Part shown: positions 26,942 through 36,260 of the stretch, one piece after another
Layout: each line of letters begins with the position of its first letter
Numbering within the stretch: the stretch's first letter is position 1
Assembly: GCA_017651505.1 (NCBI GenBank)
Contig: JAGCCV010000011.1
Coordinates: forward strand, 1 to 48,316
Length of the DNA stretch: 48,316 nt
Direction of reading: 5' to 3'
From: Bacteroidaceae bacterium
GTDB taxonomy: Bacteria > Bacteroidota > Bacteroidia > Bacteroidales > Bacteroidaceae
Position numbers and translations under genes: made by a program
Notes under the pieces: generated by a model
The model's database searches: none
What the model saw: only the letters and a program-made list of their open reading frames with translations
Told to the model about the DNA's origin: nothing

Positions 26942-27967
26942 TTAATAAGCTACTTTCGTTCCTTCACTAAGTTTCTGATATCCTTCGGTTACCACGCGCT
27001 GTCCTTCGCTGATGCCACTTGTTACAGCAATGCGGGTACCCATAGTCTGACCGACATCTACTGATTTGCGGTGAGCTGTATTGTCGCTATCAATTACCCA
27101 CACAAACAGGGTGCCGTCTGACCTTCTCTGTACGCTGGTCACTGGCAGGGTGGGGATGGCAGTTGCTGAACTGTTCTCATAGCCCAGTTTTACATTTGCC
27201 ACCATGCCGGGCAACAGCTTTCGGTCGTTATTCTCAACGTTGATGCGCACAGGGTAGGTGTGTGTCAAGGCATCTGCCTGCACACCTTTTTCTATAAGAC
27301 CACCCCTTACTTGCTTGCCGGCAGCTTCAACGTCTATCACTGACTCGGTGTTGCTCTCAATCTGCTTTATTTCCGATTCGGGTACGGAGATTTTTACTTT
27401 AACGCTATTAATATCAAGAATGGTTACCACCGCCATGGATGGCATGGCTGTTTCGCCTGCATTGATATTCTTCTTTCCAATGATTCCGCTCACGGGAGCT
27501 ATTAGCTGGCAGTCGGCCAAGTTCTTCTTGGCAATGGCCAGTTGTGATTCAGCTTGTTGAACTTTGGTCTGAATCTCTACCCACCTGACTTCGGGCAATG
27601 AACCATTGTCGTGCAGCATGCCATAACGTTGCAAAGCGTCGTTGGCCTGTGCCATGCCCGATTCGGCTATGGCCAGCATATTGCGTGCCGACGTGTCATC
27701 CATGTCGGCAATGAGTTGACCACGGCTCACAGTCTGACCTTCGTTCACCAACATGCGTCGCACTACGCCCATACTGGTAAAGCTAACGGCAGTACCCTCA
27801 CGCTCTTCTACAATGCCTACATAAGTTTGGTTAGTTCCTTCATTGGTCGATTTTACCACTTCTGTCTTTACACGGGTAGGAGCTTTTTCCTGCGTGTTCT
27901 TATTACCTGTGCAGCTGCCAAATACCATTCCGATGGTCAGCAGTCCCATAAACATCACTGATTTCAT
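26942..27967 (-). CDS. Efflux RND periplasmic adaptor lipoprotein
   Basis: A 341-residue membrane fusion protein, first gene of the efflux operon. The lipoprotein signal ends at GSC (Cys19), which would anchor it to a membrane. The halves of the barrel-sandwich (lipoyl-like) domain are at VRRMLVNEGQTVSRGQLIADMD and LIAPVSGIIGKKNINAGETA, separated by the alpha-hairpin. Beta-barrel and membrane-proximal domains follow (VTEGYQKLSEGTKVAY at the end). The upstream region lacks a perfect TAnnTTTG box. Confidence 0.92.
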   Translation of the reverse strand: MKSVMFMGLLTIGMVFGSCTGNKNTQEKAPTRVKTEVVKSTNEGTNQTYVGIVEEREGTAVSFTSMGVVRRMLVNEGQTVSRGQLIADMDDTSARNMLAIAESGMAQANDALQRYGMLHDNGSLPEVRWVEIQTKVQQAESQLAIAKKNLADCQLIAPVSGIIGKKNINAGETAMPSMAVVTILDINSVKVKISVPESEIKQIESNTESVIDVEAAGKQVRGGLIEKGVQADALTHTYPVRINVENNDRKLLPGMVANVKLGYENSSATAIPTLPVTSVQRRSDGTLFVWVIDSDNTAHRKSVDVGQTMGTRIAVTSGISEGQRVVTEGYQKLSEGTKVAY

Positions 27968-28146
27968 ATATTATACTTTAAAATTGTCTTATATGTCGAA
28001 TGCAAAATTCGCAACTTTATTTGGATTGTCAAAGTTCTATAGTGGATAATAAATGGTTTATTTTGCGCTTTTGATAAAAAGAGGGGGGATTTGCTCTATC
28101 CCAGAAGAGGAGAGGGAAGGACCTGTTGGTGTTCTGTATAATAGAA

Positions 28147-28177
28147 TAGCGGGGAAAGTATCAAACTCTCCCCGCTA
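28147..28177 (-). terminator. Terminator of the methylmalonyl-CoA decarboxylase operon
   Basis: A 9-bp perfect stem, TAGCGGGGA (28147-28155) with its complement at 28169-28177. It lies 27 bases past the mmdB stop on the minus strand; the tail is A/T-rich but not a pure T-run. Confidence 0.65.
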
Positions 28178-28203
28178 ATATAACAGTGACTTGAAATAAA
28201 TCT

Positions 28204-29364
28204 TTAAATCAAGAAGCCCAGCAATACACCGGCTGCCACAGCCGAACCAATCACACCGGCCACGTTAGGACCCATAGCCTGCATGAGCAGGTAGTTGGAT
28301 GGGTCGTACTCCAAACCAACGTTCTGAGAAATACGTGCAGCATCTGGTACAGCAGATACACCTGCGTTACCAATCAACGGATTGATTTTGTTTCCCTCTT
28401 TCAAGAACAGGTTGAAGAACTTCACAAACAATACACCAGAAGCGGTTGCAATCACGAATGACAATGCACCCAGACCGAAGATGAGCAGAGAGTTCACAGT
28501 AATGAACTCAGAAGCCTGAGTTGAACAACCTACGGTGAAGCCTAACAGAATGGTTACTACGTCAATCAACTGGTTACGTGCAGTTTCTGCCAGACGGCGG
28601 GTTACACCACTTTCCTTCAGCAAGTTGCCGAAGAACAGCATACCCAACAGAGGCAGACCTGAAGGTACCAGGAAAGCGGTCAGCAACAGTCCTACAATCG
28701 GGAAGATTACCTTCTCGTTCTTAGAAACGGCTCTTGGAGGTTTCATGCGGATAACGCGCTCCTTCTTGGTGGTAAGCAGTCGCATAATAGGTGGCTGAAT
28801 CACTGGCACCAGTGCCATGTAAGAATAAGCAGCCACAGCGATGGCACCCATCAAGTTTGGTGCCAGCTTACTGGAAAGGAAGATAGCAGTAGGACCGTCA
28901 GCACCACCGATGATACCAATAGCACCTGCCTGCTGAGGATCAAAGCCCAACAACAGAGCCAGCATATAAGCGCCAAAGATACCGAATTGAGCTGCTGCAC
29001 CGATGAGCACCAGACGAGGCTGTGAAATCAGAGCAGAGAAGTCGGTCATGGCACCGATGCCGAGGAAAATCAGTGGTGGATACCAGCCGTTAGTCACACC
29101 TCCGTACAGAATGTTGAATACGGAGTTAGATTCATATACACCTACTTTCAAACCTGCATCGAGGTTGAAAGGAACGTTACCTACCAGGATACCAAAGCCA
29201 ATTGGTACGAGCAACATAGGCTCGAACTCCTTGGTCACAGCCAGGTAGATGAATACCAAACCCACAAGAATCATGATCCAGTTGCCTAAGGTAGCGTTAG
29301 CATAACCCGTGTACTCCCAGAATGTCTGTAGGTTGGATCCTAAGAAACTAATAAATTCTCCCAT
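28204..29364 (-). CDS. mmdB: Na+-translocating decarboxylase beta subunit
   Basis: A 386-residue polytopic membrane protein of the OadB/GcdB/MmdB family. It performs carboxybiotin decarboxylation coupled to Na+ export. Visible signatures are IFLGIGAMTDFSALI near residue 97, GFDPQQAGAIGIIGGADGPTAIFLSSKLAP near 140-170, and the C-terminal LIGNAGVSAVPDAARISQ with the final GPNVAGVIGSAVAAGVLLGFLI helix. About ten hydrophobic segments are evident. The adjacent epimerase makes methylmalonyl-CoA the likeliest substrate. Last gene of the operon; 5 bases from mmdC. Confidence 0.92.
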   Translation of the reverse strand: MGEFISFLGSNLQTFWEYTGYANATLGNWIMILVGLVFIYLAVTKEFEPMLLVPIGFGILVGNVPFNLDAGLKVGVYESNSVFNILYGGVTNGWYPPLIFLGIGAMTDFSALISQPRLVLIGAAAQFGIFGAYMLALLLGFDPQQAGAIGIIGGADGPTAIFLSSKLAPNLMGAIAVAAYSYMALVPVIQPPIMRLLTTKKERVIRMKPPRAVSKNEKVIFPIVGLLLTAFLVPSGLPLLGMLFFGNLLKESGVTRRLAETARNQLIDVVTILLGFTVGCSTQASEFITVNSLLIFGLGALSFVIATASGVLFVKFFNLFLKEGNKINPLIGNAGVSAVPDAARISQNVGLEYDPSNYLLMQAMGPNVAGVIGSAVAAGVLLGFLI

Positions 29365-29369
29365 ATTCT

Positions 29370-29810
29370 TTATTCAATAACTATAAGGTCAGTACCTTCA
29401 AGGATAGAATCACCCTTGCTTACATTAATTGCCACAACCTTTCCATCGCGATCGGAAGGAATATTGTTTTCCAGCTTCATGGCTTCCAGTACCATTAGTA
29501 CCTGTCCGCGCTTCACTTCGTCGCCAACATTTACCTTAATCTGCAGGATTACACCTGGCAGAGGAGACTTAATGCCACTCTTGCCACCGCCAGCAGCAGG
29601 TTTGCTAACCTTTTGTTCTGGAGCTGGAGCTGCTGCTGGAGCTGCTGCCGCAACTACAGGGCGAACTACCTTCTTAGGAGCAGCTGGAGCCTTCTCCATC
29701 TCTACTGTGTAGGGTACTCCGTTCACCTCTACATGAGCGATGTTTTCTTCAATATCGCCAATAGTAACATTATACTTGTTACCATTGATTGTATATTTAT
29801 ATTCTTTCAT
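29370..29810 (-). CDS. mmdC: Biotin carrier protein of decarboxylase
   Basis: A 146-residue biotinyl carrier. An N-terminal small beta segment (residues 1-40) is followed by an Ala/Pro-rich flexible linker (about 41-75) and a biotinyl domain with the biotin lysine K112 in VLEAMKLENN. It carries CO2 from the carboxyltransferase subunit to the membrane beta subunit. The layout is the usual one for Na+-pump decarboxylase carriers. It lies between the gamma-like gene (32-base gap) and mmdB (5-base gap). Confidence 0.93.
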   Translation of the reverse strand: MKEYKYTINGNKYNVTIGDIEENIAHVEVNGVPYTVEMEKAPAAPKKVVRPVVAAAAPAAAPAPEQKVSKPAAGGGKSGIKSPLPGVILQIKVNVGDEVKRGQVLMVLEAMKLENNIPSDRDGKVVAINVSKGDSILEGTDLIVIE

Positions 29811-29842
29811 TGTTTATATCACTACTTTTAAATATGGTGTAA

Positions 29843-30808
29843 TTATTTTCTTACTACAGGTATCTGTCGCATTGCGAACGCCTTGTTACTCCATGCAGAC
29901 TCTTCAACCTTAGGATCTGTGTGGATGGTCAGCACCATGTCCTCGATGTCATGAACATCATTCTGCATGTCATGCAGTGCCATGCCAATGGCAGCGAATA
30001 CCTCGCCGGGAGTCTCGCTAACCTTTGAGTCGCCCTTGGTAGCAGGAGTGTCGCCTTTGGCAGCTTGAGCCTTCTGCTCGTTCTTCTTGGCCATGTTCAA
30101 AGAAATCTTTGCCTGTAGGCTGAATGCGAAGAACAGAAGAATCAAACAACTGAACACAACGGTCATAGCTGTGATAGCCATACCTACACCAGCAGGGTCT
30201 TTCTCTGCAAAAGTAACCATTTTCTGGTTTACATCATTAACACGGTTACTGGTGTTTGGCGTAACGTATGTGTCAGAATTGCCATCTGAGCTATCCTTAA
30301 CCTCCCAGTTTTCCATGCCTCGCTCGGTAGCCAACTGATCAATACGGCCGTATGACTGATCTGCACGCAGTGTGTTAGCAGGGATCTTCACCTCGTCAAT
30401 CAAATCCTTGTTGGAGTTGTAAAGACGTATGGTAGTAGTCTTGGTTGGGTCTAAGGTAAAGTCAGTGTGCAGGACTCCCTTGTTCGGCTGTCCGTCTGCC
30501 CACAGCACGATGTGCTGGCGAGCAGGTACTATAGTCACTTGGTCGCCTTTTGGGATAGTATATTGTACGGCCTTGCCACCCTCTGGTTGTGCTTCGAGGA
30601 TGTAGCCTGCAACATCTATCTGTCCATAATATTTAACGAATAATTCTATCCAGGCACTGTGATCACCATATTCATCTGTAGCGTTGGTCTCGTTTTCCAT
30701 CATCACCTCATTAATCAGCACTTTACTGCTGGTTGAAAGGTCACGGCAAGATGAGAGGCTCACTGCCAGCACAAAGGCAAGAATTATTCCAAAATTGATT
30801 TTCTTCAT
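29843..30808 (-). CDS. OadG-like gamma subunit fused to lamin-tail domain
   Basis: A 321-residue two-part protein. The N terminus is a lipoprotein-type signal with Cys21 (LSSC). Residues about 30-150 look like a lamin-tail (LTD) domain (KVLINEVMMEN, AWIELFVKYYGQIDVAGYILEA, HIVLWADG, IRLYN). Residues about 206-235 are one membrane helix (VGMAITAMTVVFSCLILLFFAF) resembling OadG, followed by a charged cytoplasmic tail. In Na+-pump decarboxylases the small gamma subunit stabilises the complex. Position between mmdA and mmdC supports that role. The added extracytoplasmic domain has no known task in the pump. Domain calls are by eye. Confidence 0.8.
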   Translation of the reverse strand: MKKINFGIILAFVLAVSLSSCRDLSTSSKVLINEVMMENETNATDEYGDHSAWIELFVKYYGQIDVAGYILEAQPEGGKAVQYTIPKGDQVTIVPARQHIVLWADGQPNKGVLHTDFTLDPTKTTTIRLYNSNKDLIDEVKIPANTLRADQSYGRIDQLATERGMENWEVKDSSDGNSDTYVTPNTSNRVNDVNQKMVTFAEKDPAGVGMAITAMTVVFSCLILLFFAFSLQAKISLNMAKKNEQKAQAAKGDTPATKGDSKVSETPGEVFAAIGMALHDMQNDVHDIEDMVLTIHTDPKVEESAWSNKAFAMRQIPVVRK

Positions 30809-30829
30809 AAATACTTTTCAATTTAATGA

Positions 30830-32383
30830 TTACAATGGAATATTGCCATGCTTCTTAGCTGGAGTGGTCTGGCGCTTGTTCTTCAACTGCTCCAGAGCGC
30901 GGATGATGCGGAAGCGAGTGTTGCGAGGCTCAATCACATCGTCAATGTAGCCATAAGAAGCTGCATTGTATGGATTAGCAAACAACTTCTGGTATTCAGC
31001 TTCCTTCTCAGCCAAGAATGCCTTAGGATCTTCTTTCTCCTTTGCTTCCTTAGCAAACAGTACTGCTACTGCACCAGCAGCACCCATCACAGCAATCTCT
31101 GCAGTTGGCCAAGCGTAGTTGATATCAGCGCGCAGCTGCTTGCAACCCATCACGATGTGAGAACCACCATAGCTCTTACGTAAGGTAACTGTTACCTTGG
31201 GTACAGTAGCCTCACCGTATGCATACAGCAACTTTGCACCATGCAGGATTACACCATTGTACTCCTGACCGGTACCTGGCAAAAATCCAGGAACGTCAAC
31301 AAGTGTTACCAATGGGATGTTGAATGCGTCACAGAAACGAACGAAGCGAGCACCCTTACGAGAAGCGTTGCAGTCGAGTACACCAGCCATCATCTTAGGC
31401 TGGTTAGCTACCACACCTACTGACTGACCGTTCATACGAGCGAAACCAACGATGATGTTCTTAGCATAGTTCTTGTGAACTTCCAGGAACTCACCATTAT
31501 CAACAATTGCGCCAATCACCTCATACATGTCGTATGCGTGGTTAGGATTGTCTGGAATAATCTCGTTAAGAGAATCCTCGAGACGGTCGATGGGGTCATT
31601 ACAAGCCTTGCGTGGAGCCTCTTCCATATTGTTCTGCGGAATGTAGCTGATAAGGTTGCGAATCAATGCCAAAGCGTCTTCCTCGGTAGAGGCAGTGAAG
31701 TGGGTAACACCTGACTTTGAAGAGTGAACACTTGCACCACCCAGATTCTCTTCATTTACATCCTCGCCAGTAACGGTCTTTACCACCTTAGGACCTGTGA
31801 GGAACATGTATGAAGTACCTTCCATCATAATGGTAAAGTCGGTCAGAGCAGGAGAGTAAACTGCACCACCAGCGCATGGACCGAAGATACCAGAGATCTG
31901 TGGGATTACACCAGATGCCAGGATGTTGCGCTCGAAAATCTCAGAATAGCCAGCTAACGCGTTTACAGCCTCCTGGATACGCGCGCCACCTGAGTCGTTA
32001 ATACCAATGCAAGGAGCACCCATACGCATAGCGAGGTCCATTACCTTGCAAATTTTCTGTGCCATTGTCTCAGACAGAGAACCACCAAATACGGTGAAGT
32101 CCTGTGCGAAGACATAAACAAGACGGCCGTCGATAGTACCGCAACCGGTTACGACGCCATCGCCCAGGAAGTGCTTCTTCTCCTGACCAAAGTTGGTGCA
32201 ACGATGCTGCACAAACATGTCGATTTCCTCGAAGCTGCCTTCATCTAACAGCATAGTGATGCGCTCACGAGCTGTGTACTTACCTTTAGCGTGCTGCTTT
32301 TCGATAGCTTTTTCGCCACCGCCCAGACGAGCTTTAGCACGAAGCTCGATCAGTTCTTTAATCTTTTCAACCTGATTACTCAT
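30830..32383 (-). CDS. mmdA: Methylmalonyl-CoA decarboxylase alpha subunit (carboxyltransferase)
   Basis: A 517-residue biotin-dependent acyl-CoA carboxyltransferase. It has [22 protein letters not shown], the crotonase-like oxyanion regions [19 protein letters not shown] and [14 protein letters not shown], and [23 protein letters not shown]. It transfers the carboxyl group of methylmalonyl-CoA to carrier biotin, giving propionyl-CoA; the same fold serves propionyl-CoA carboxylase. The neighbouring mmdB and carrier favour the decarboxylase. The start was set at ATG 32383, since a further 13 residues upstream are not conserved-looking. It follows mce by 19 bases. Confidence 0.9.
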   Translation of the reverse strand: MSNQVEKIKELIELRAKARLGGGEKAIEKQHAKGKYTARERITMLLDEGSFEEIDMFVQHRCTNFGQEKKHFLGDGVVTGCGTIDGRLVYVFAQDFTVFGGSLSETMAQKICKVMDLAMRMGAPCIGINDSGGARIQEAVNALAGYSEIFERNILASGVIPQISGIFGPCAGGAVYSPALTDFTIMMEGTSYMFLTGPKVVKTVTGEDVNEENLGGASVHSSKSGVTHFTASTEEDALALIRNLISYIPQNNMEEAPRKACNDPIDRLEDSLNEIIPDNPNHAYDMYEVIGAIVDNGEFLEVHKNYAKNIIVGFARMNGQSVGVVANQPKMMAGVLDCNASRKGARFVRFCDAFNIPLVTLVDVPGFLPGTGQEYNGVILHGAKLLYAYGEATVPKVTVTLRKSYGGSHIVMGCKQLRADINYAWPTAEIAVMGAAGAVAVLFAKEAKEKEDPKAFLAEKEAEYQKLFANPYNAASYGYIDDVIEPRNTRFRIIRALEQLKNKRQTTPAKKHGNIPL

Positions 32384-32402
32384 TGTATTGTAAGGATTAT
32401 GA

Positions 32403-32822
32403 TTATTTATTCGGGTTTTCACAAAGTTCAGTCAGCACAGCTGCTGTTGATTTCGGGTGCAGGAATGCAATGTTCAGACCTTCTGCGCCCTTGCGGGGAG
32501 CCTTGTCAATCAGGGAAATACCCAGACCTTCAGCCTCTGCCAAAGCGTTAGCTACGCCGTCTTCAATGCAGAAAGCCAGGTGGTGCATACCGCCACGGCC
32601 ACCATTTTTCTCAATAAACTTAGCGATGGTGCTTTCAGGGCTTGTTGGCTCCAACAACTCCAGTTTCACTTCGCCAACCTTCAAGAAGGCTGTCTTCACC
32701 TTTTGATCCTCTACAACCTCAACGTTGTAGCATTTCAGACCTAAAACATTCTCAAAAAAGGGGAGAGCTTTTTCAATGCTGGGAACTGCGATGCCCAGAT
32801 GCTCAATGTGTGAAATTTTCAT
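32403..32822 (-). CDS. mce: Methylmalonyl-CoA epimerase
   Basis: A 139-residue VOC (glyoxalase fold) protein interconverting (R)- and (S)-methylmalonyl-CoA. The signature [25 protein letters not shown] begins at residue 5, and [15 protein letters not shown] near 90-105 holds further metal ligands. First gene of the mce-mmdA-gamma-mmdC-mmdB operon, so the operon runs from the mutase product to propionyl-CoA with Na+ export. The methylmalonyl-CoA mutase genes are not in the window. Confidence 0.94.
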   Translation of the reverse strand: MKISHIEHLGIAVPSIEKALPFFENVLGLKCYNVEVVEDQKVKTAFLKVGEVKLELLEPTSPESTIAKFIEKNGGRGGMHHLAFCIEDGVANALAEAEGLGISLIDKAPRKGAEGLNIAFLHPKSTAAVLTELCENPNK

Positions 32823-32865
32823 TTGATTATTTGTTTAAAAAAATTAGTATTTTCTTATTTGAGTG

Positions 32866-32873
32866 CAAAGTTA
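32866..32873 (-). promoter_or_regulatory. -7 box of mce operon
   Basis: TAACTTTG on minus, 43 bases before the mce start. Confidence 0.65.
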
Positions 32874-32939
32874 CACAATTCTATTAATAGTAGAAAATTT
32901 TTTAGCCCTAATTGTAGTCTAAAATTATACAAATTGCAT

Positions 32940-32947
32940 TATCTTTG
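32940..32947 (+). promoter_or_regulatory. -7 box of antiporter gene
   Basis: TATCTTTG on plus, 29 bases before the ATG at 32977. Confidence 0.68.
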
Positions 32948-32976
32948 CCCTGTCAATAACGAATAAATGTAAGGGT

Positions 32977-35241
32977 ATGTCTGAATTAGCTCCATTGATA
33001 GCCGACTTGGCACTAATATTGTTGTGCGCAGGTGTGATGACATTGCTTTTCAAGAAACTCAAACAGCCTTTGGTATTGGGCTATATCGTGGCGGGTTTCT
33101 TGGCCAGTCCGCACCTCAGTTGGACCCCTTCGGTGGTGGATAATGAAAGTGTGCATGTGTGGGCAGATATAGGAGTTATTTTCTTGCTCTTTGCTTTAGG
33201 TTTGGAATTCAGTTTCAAGAAGATAGTCAAGGTGGGAGGCTCGGCCGTTATAGCTGCCTGTACCATTATTTTCTGTATGATTTTCCTGGGTGTAAGCGTG
33301 GGTTCGCTCTTTGGATGGAGCCGTATGGATTGCTTGTTCTTAGGCGGTATGCTAGCCATGTCATCAACTACAATTATATACAAAGCATTCGCTGACCTTG
33401 ACCTGTTTAATAAGCAGTTCACGCAGTTGGTGATGAGTATCCTTATCCTTGAAGATATTCTGGCCATTGTGTTGATGGTATTGTTGTCAACCATGGCTGT
33501 CAGCAACAATGTCGAGGGATTAGAGCTGTTGCTCAGCATCGGCAAGTTAGGCTTCTTCCGTATCCTGTGGTTTGTGGTGGGCATCTGGCTGATTCCCTTA
33601 TTTTTGCGCAAGACACGCAAGCTGATGAGTGACGAGACATTGCTGATAGTATCGTTGGCCTTGTGTTTCTTTATGGTAGTGATAGCTGCTAAAACAGGCT
33701 TCTCGGCTGCATTTGGTGCTTTCATCATGGGTTCCATTCTGGCAGAAACAGTGGAAGCCGAACACATTGACCACCTGGTCAAGCCGGTAAAAGACCTTTT
33801 TGGTGCCATCTTCTTCGTGTCTGTAGGTATGATGGTCGATCCTTCGATGATTGTAGAATATGCCATCCCCATTCTTGTAATTACATGTACCATCTTACTG
33901 GGACAGAGTATCTTTGGTTCTATGGGTGTACTGCTCTCTGGTCAATCACTGAAGACTTCCATGCAATGTGGATTCAGCTTGACACAGATAGGTGAGTTTG
34001 CATTTATCATCGCATCCTTGGGGGTGTCATTGGGTGTTACCAGTGATTTCTTGTATCCAATTGTGGTGGCCGTTTCGGTCATTACCACCTTCTTAACACC
34101 CTATATGATACGTTTGGCTGAACCTGCTTCTAACTTCGTCGAGGCTCACATGCCTGAGAAGTGGAAAAAGACTTTAGCACGTTATGCAACAGGTACCCGT
34201 AACGTCAATCATGACAGTGATTGGAAACGGTTTTTGGTAAACATTATCCGTAGCACGGTCATCTATACCATTGTTTGTGTGGCCATTGTCACTATCTTTC
34301 TAAATATAGTACGTCCTTTCGTAGCTGGCATCATGCCTGGTACTTGGGGTGACTTGTGTGTGGCAGTAGCTACCATCTGCTTCTTGGCACCGCTTTTACG
34401 AGCCATTATGGTGAAGGGCAATCACAGTGACGAGTTTGTTACTTTATGGCATGACAATAAAAACCATGCCCCATTGTTGGCCACCGTCATTTTTAGAGTG
34501 CTTATAGCCATTATGTTCATCATGTTTGTCATGTCATCGCTCTTCGAGTTGTCAACAGGCTTAATTTTCGGATTGGCACTCATTATAGTTACAGGTATCA
34601 TTATCTCGCGTGGTTTGAAACGACAATCGCTTAAGATAGAAAAGATTTTTTTTACCAACCTTCGTTCGCGTGAGGTGAAGGCAGAATACTTAGGTACAAA
34701 GAAACCTGACTATGCTGGTAGGTTGATGTCGAAAGATATACACTTGGCAGACTTTGAAGTGCCTGCTGAGGTAGAGTGGGTGGGTACCACTCTCAAGGAC
34801 CTTAATTTTGGTAAACTCTATAGGGTGCATGTGGTGTCAATATTGCGAGGCAAGAAACGCATCAATATACCAAAGGCTAATGACCGTCTTTACCCCAACG
34901 ACCAGATACAGGTGATAGGCACCGATGCCGACTTGATTCATTTTAGTAAGATTCTGGTTCCGAAACTGGAGTTTGAGGAGGAGGACTACGAACGTGGCGA
35001 GATGATACTACGCCAGTTTGTAATTGACGAGAATTCGCCATTTTTAGGCAAGAATATGATAGATAGTGGCATACGCAATCGCTACCATTGTATGATTGTG
35101 GGGGTGGAACGCGGCTCTGACGAACTGCATGCAGCCAATCCACACGAGCTGTTCCAGTTTGGCGACGTGGTGTGGATTGTTGGTGAACGGGCAGCTGTTC
35201 AGTCGGTTGTCAGCGGAGGATATGCAATTTCGTACGATTAA
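32977..35241 (+). CDS. CPA2-family cation:proton antiporter with two RCK-C domains
   Basis: A 754-residue membrane protein. Residues about 5-390 are the 12-13 helix Na+/H+ exchanger (KefB/CPA2) domain, with LGYIVAGFLASPHLS, DIGVIFLLFALGLEFS and AAFGAFIMGSILAET. A second hydrophobic region covers about 425-560. The end carries two TrkA-C/RCK-C-like domains, about 587-660 and 680-745. The nucleotide-binding RCK-N domain of KefB/KefC is not seen, so any ligand control would act through the RCK-C pair. Probably K+ or Na+ exchange for H+; substrate not determinable. It is followed by an oxidoreductase gene 10 bases later. Confidence 0.9.
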   Translation: MSELAPLIADLALILLCAGVMTLLFKKLKQPLVLGYIVAGFLASPHLSWTPSVVDNESVHVWADIGVIFLLFALGLEFSFKKIVKVGGSAVIAACTIIFCMIFLGVSVGSLFGWSRMDCLFLGGMLAMSSTTIIYKAFADLDLFNKQFTQLVMSILILEDILAIVLMVLLSTMAVSNNVEGLELLLSIGKLGFFRILWFVVGIWLIPLFLRKTRKLMSDETLLIVSLALCFFMVVIAAKTGFSAAFGAFIMGSILAETVEAEHIDHLVKPVKDLFGAIFFVSVGMMVDPSMIVEYAIPILVITCTILLGQSIFGSMGVLLSGQSLKTSMQCGFSLTQIGEFAFIIASLGVSLGVTSDFLYPIVVAVSVITTFLTPYMIRLAEPASNFVEAHMPEKWKKTLARYATGTRNVNHDSDWKRFLVNIIRSTVIYTIVCVAIVTIFLNIVRPFVAGIMPGTWGDLCVAVATICFLAPLLRAIMVKGNHSDEFVTLWHDNKNHAPLLATVIFRVLIAIMFIMFVMSSLFELSTGLIFGLALIIVTGIIISRGLKRQSLKIEKIFFTNLRSREVKAEYLGTKKPDYAGRLMSKDIHLADFEVPAEVEWVGTTLKDLNFGKLYRVHVVSILRGKKRINIPKANDRLYPNDQIQVIGTDADLIHFSKILVPKLEFEEEDYERGEMILRQFVIDENSPFLGKNMIDSGIRNRYHCMIVGVERGSDELHAANPHELFQFGDVVWIVGERAAVQSVVSGGYAISYD

Positions 35242-35251
35242 AAATAGAACT

Positions 35252-36229
35252 ATGGAAAAAGTACAGTGGGGATTTATTGGTTGTGGTGAAGTGACCAAGT
35301 ACAAGAGTGGACCTGCATTCCAGAAGATACAGAATTCTGAAGTGGTAGCAGTGATGAGTCGTGACCTCAACAAGGCTAGGGACTATGCACAAGAGCGAGG
35401 CATACCCAAATGGTATGACGATGCATCAGAGTTGGTGAATGACCCCGAGGTGAATGCCGTTTATATTGCCACACCACCTTCATCCCATGCCACCTATGCT
35501 ATTATGGCCATGAAAGCAGGCAAACCTGTATATATAGAAAAGCCTATGGCGGTGACCTATGAGGAGTGTTGTCGTATCAATCGCATCTCGGCAGAGACTG
35601 GCGTACCTTGTTTTGTTGCCTACTATCGTCGCTACCTGCCTTATTTCCAAAGGGTAAAGCAGTTGGTAGAAGATGGTGCCATTGGCAATATTGCCAATAT
35701 ACAGATTCGCTTTGCTGTTCCGCCTCGCGATCTTGATTTTAGTGGCAAACAACCTTGGAGACTGCAACCTGATATTGCTGGTGGAGGCTACTTTTATGAC
35801 TTGGCGCCCCACCAATTAGATATGATTCAATACATCTTCGGCATCATTGTTGAGGCAGCTGGCTATAAGGCCAATCGTGGCAGTCTTTATCAGGTGGAGG
35901 ATTCGCTGAGTGCCTGTTTTCAGTTTGAGAGTGGTTTGGTAGGCAGTGGCTCTTGGTGCTTCGTAGCACAGGAGTCGGCACGTGAAGACCGTGTTGTCGT
36001 GATAGGGGATAAGGGTACCATCAGTTTCTCGATTTATACTTATGAGCCCATTAGGCTCTATACTGAGGGTAAGTGTGAGGATATTGTGGTGGAGAATCCT
36101 ACCTATGTTCAGCAGCCTATTATTCAGGCTGTTGTTGATCATTTGATAGACCATAAACTTTGCACCTGTGATGGCGAAAGTGCAACACTCACCAACTGGG
36201 TGATGGATAAAATACTTGGTAAGATATGA
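35252..36229 (+). CDS. Gfo/Idh/MocA family oxidoreductase
   Basis: A 325-residue NAD(P)-dependent dehydrogenase. The N-terminal Rossmann motif is VQWGFIGCGEVTKYKSGPAF. The cofactor/substrate motif EKPMAVTYEEC carries the family EKP, and DLAPHQLDMIQYIFG gives the conserved GG-x-DxxxHxxD-like segment of the C-terminal domain. Substrate (a sugar or inositol derivative) is unknown. ATG 35252 lies 10 bases after the antiporter stop; a longer frame to 35096 overlaps the antiporter coding sequence and was rejected. Confidence 0.92.
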   Translation: MEKVQWGFIGCGEVTKYKSGPAFQKIQNSEVVAVMSRDLNKARDYAQERGIPKWYDDASELVNDPEVNAVYIATPPSSHATYAIMAMKAGKPVYIEKPMAVTYEECCRINRISAETGVPCFVAYYRRYLPYFQRVKQLVEDGAIGNIANIQIRFAVPPRDLDFSGKQPWRLQPDIAGGGYFYDLAPHQLDMIQYIFGIIVEAAGYKANRGSLYQVEDSLSACFQFESGLVGSGSWCFVAQESAREDRVVVIGDKGTISFSIYTYEPIRLYTEGKCEDIVVENPTYVQQPIIQAVVDHLIDHKLCTCDGESATLTNWVMDKILGKI

Positions 36230-36230
36230 C

Positions 36231-36260
36231 AAAAACAGGCTGCATTTGCAGCCTGTTTTT
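36231..36260. terminator. Bidirectional terminator
   Basis: A perfect 13-bp stem (36231-36243 with 36248-36260) and a 4-base loop, with A-run on one side and T-run on the other, so it works in both directions. It sits between two convergent genes and touches the stop codon of the S4 gene. Confidence 0.92.

Noticed and set aside
33081..33893. A 270-codon ORF antisense to the antiporter
   Set aside because: It lies entirely opposite the exchanger domain and its composition mirrors hydrophobic codons; no promoter or family signal.
35096..35251. Longer oxidoreductase ORF starting inside the antiporter gene
   Set aside because: The extra 52 residues are a shadow frame of the antiporter's RCK-C domain; the Rossmann motif begins right after ATG 35252.
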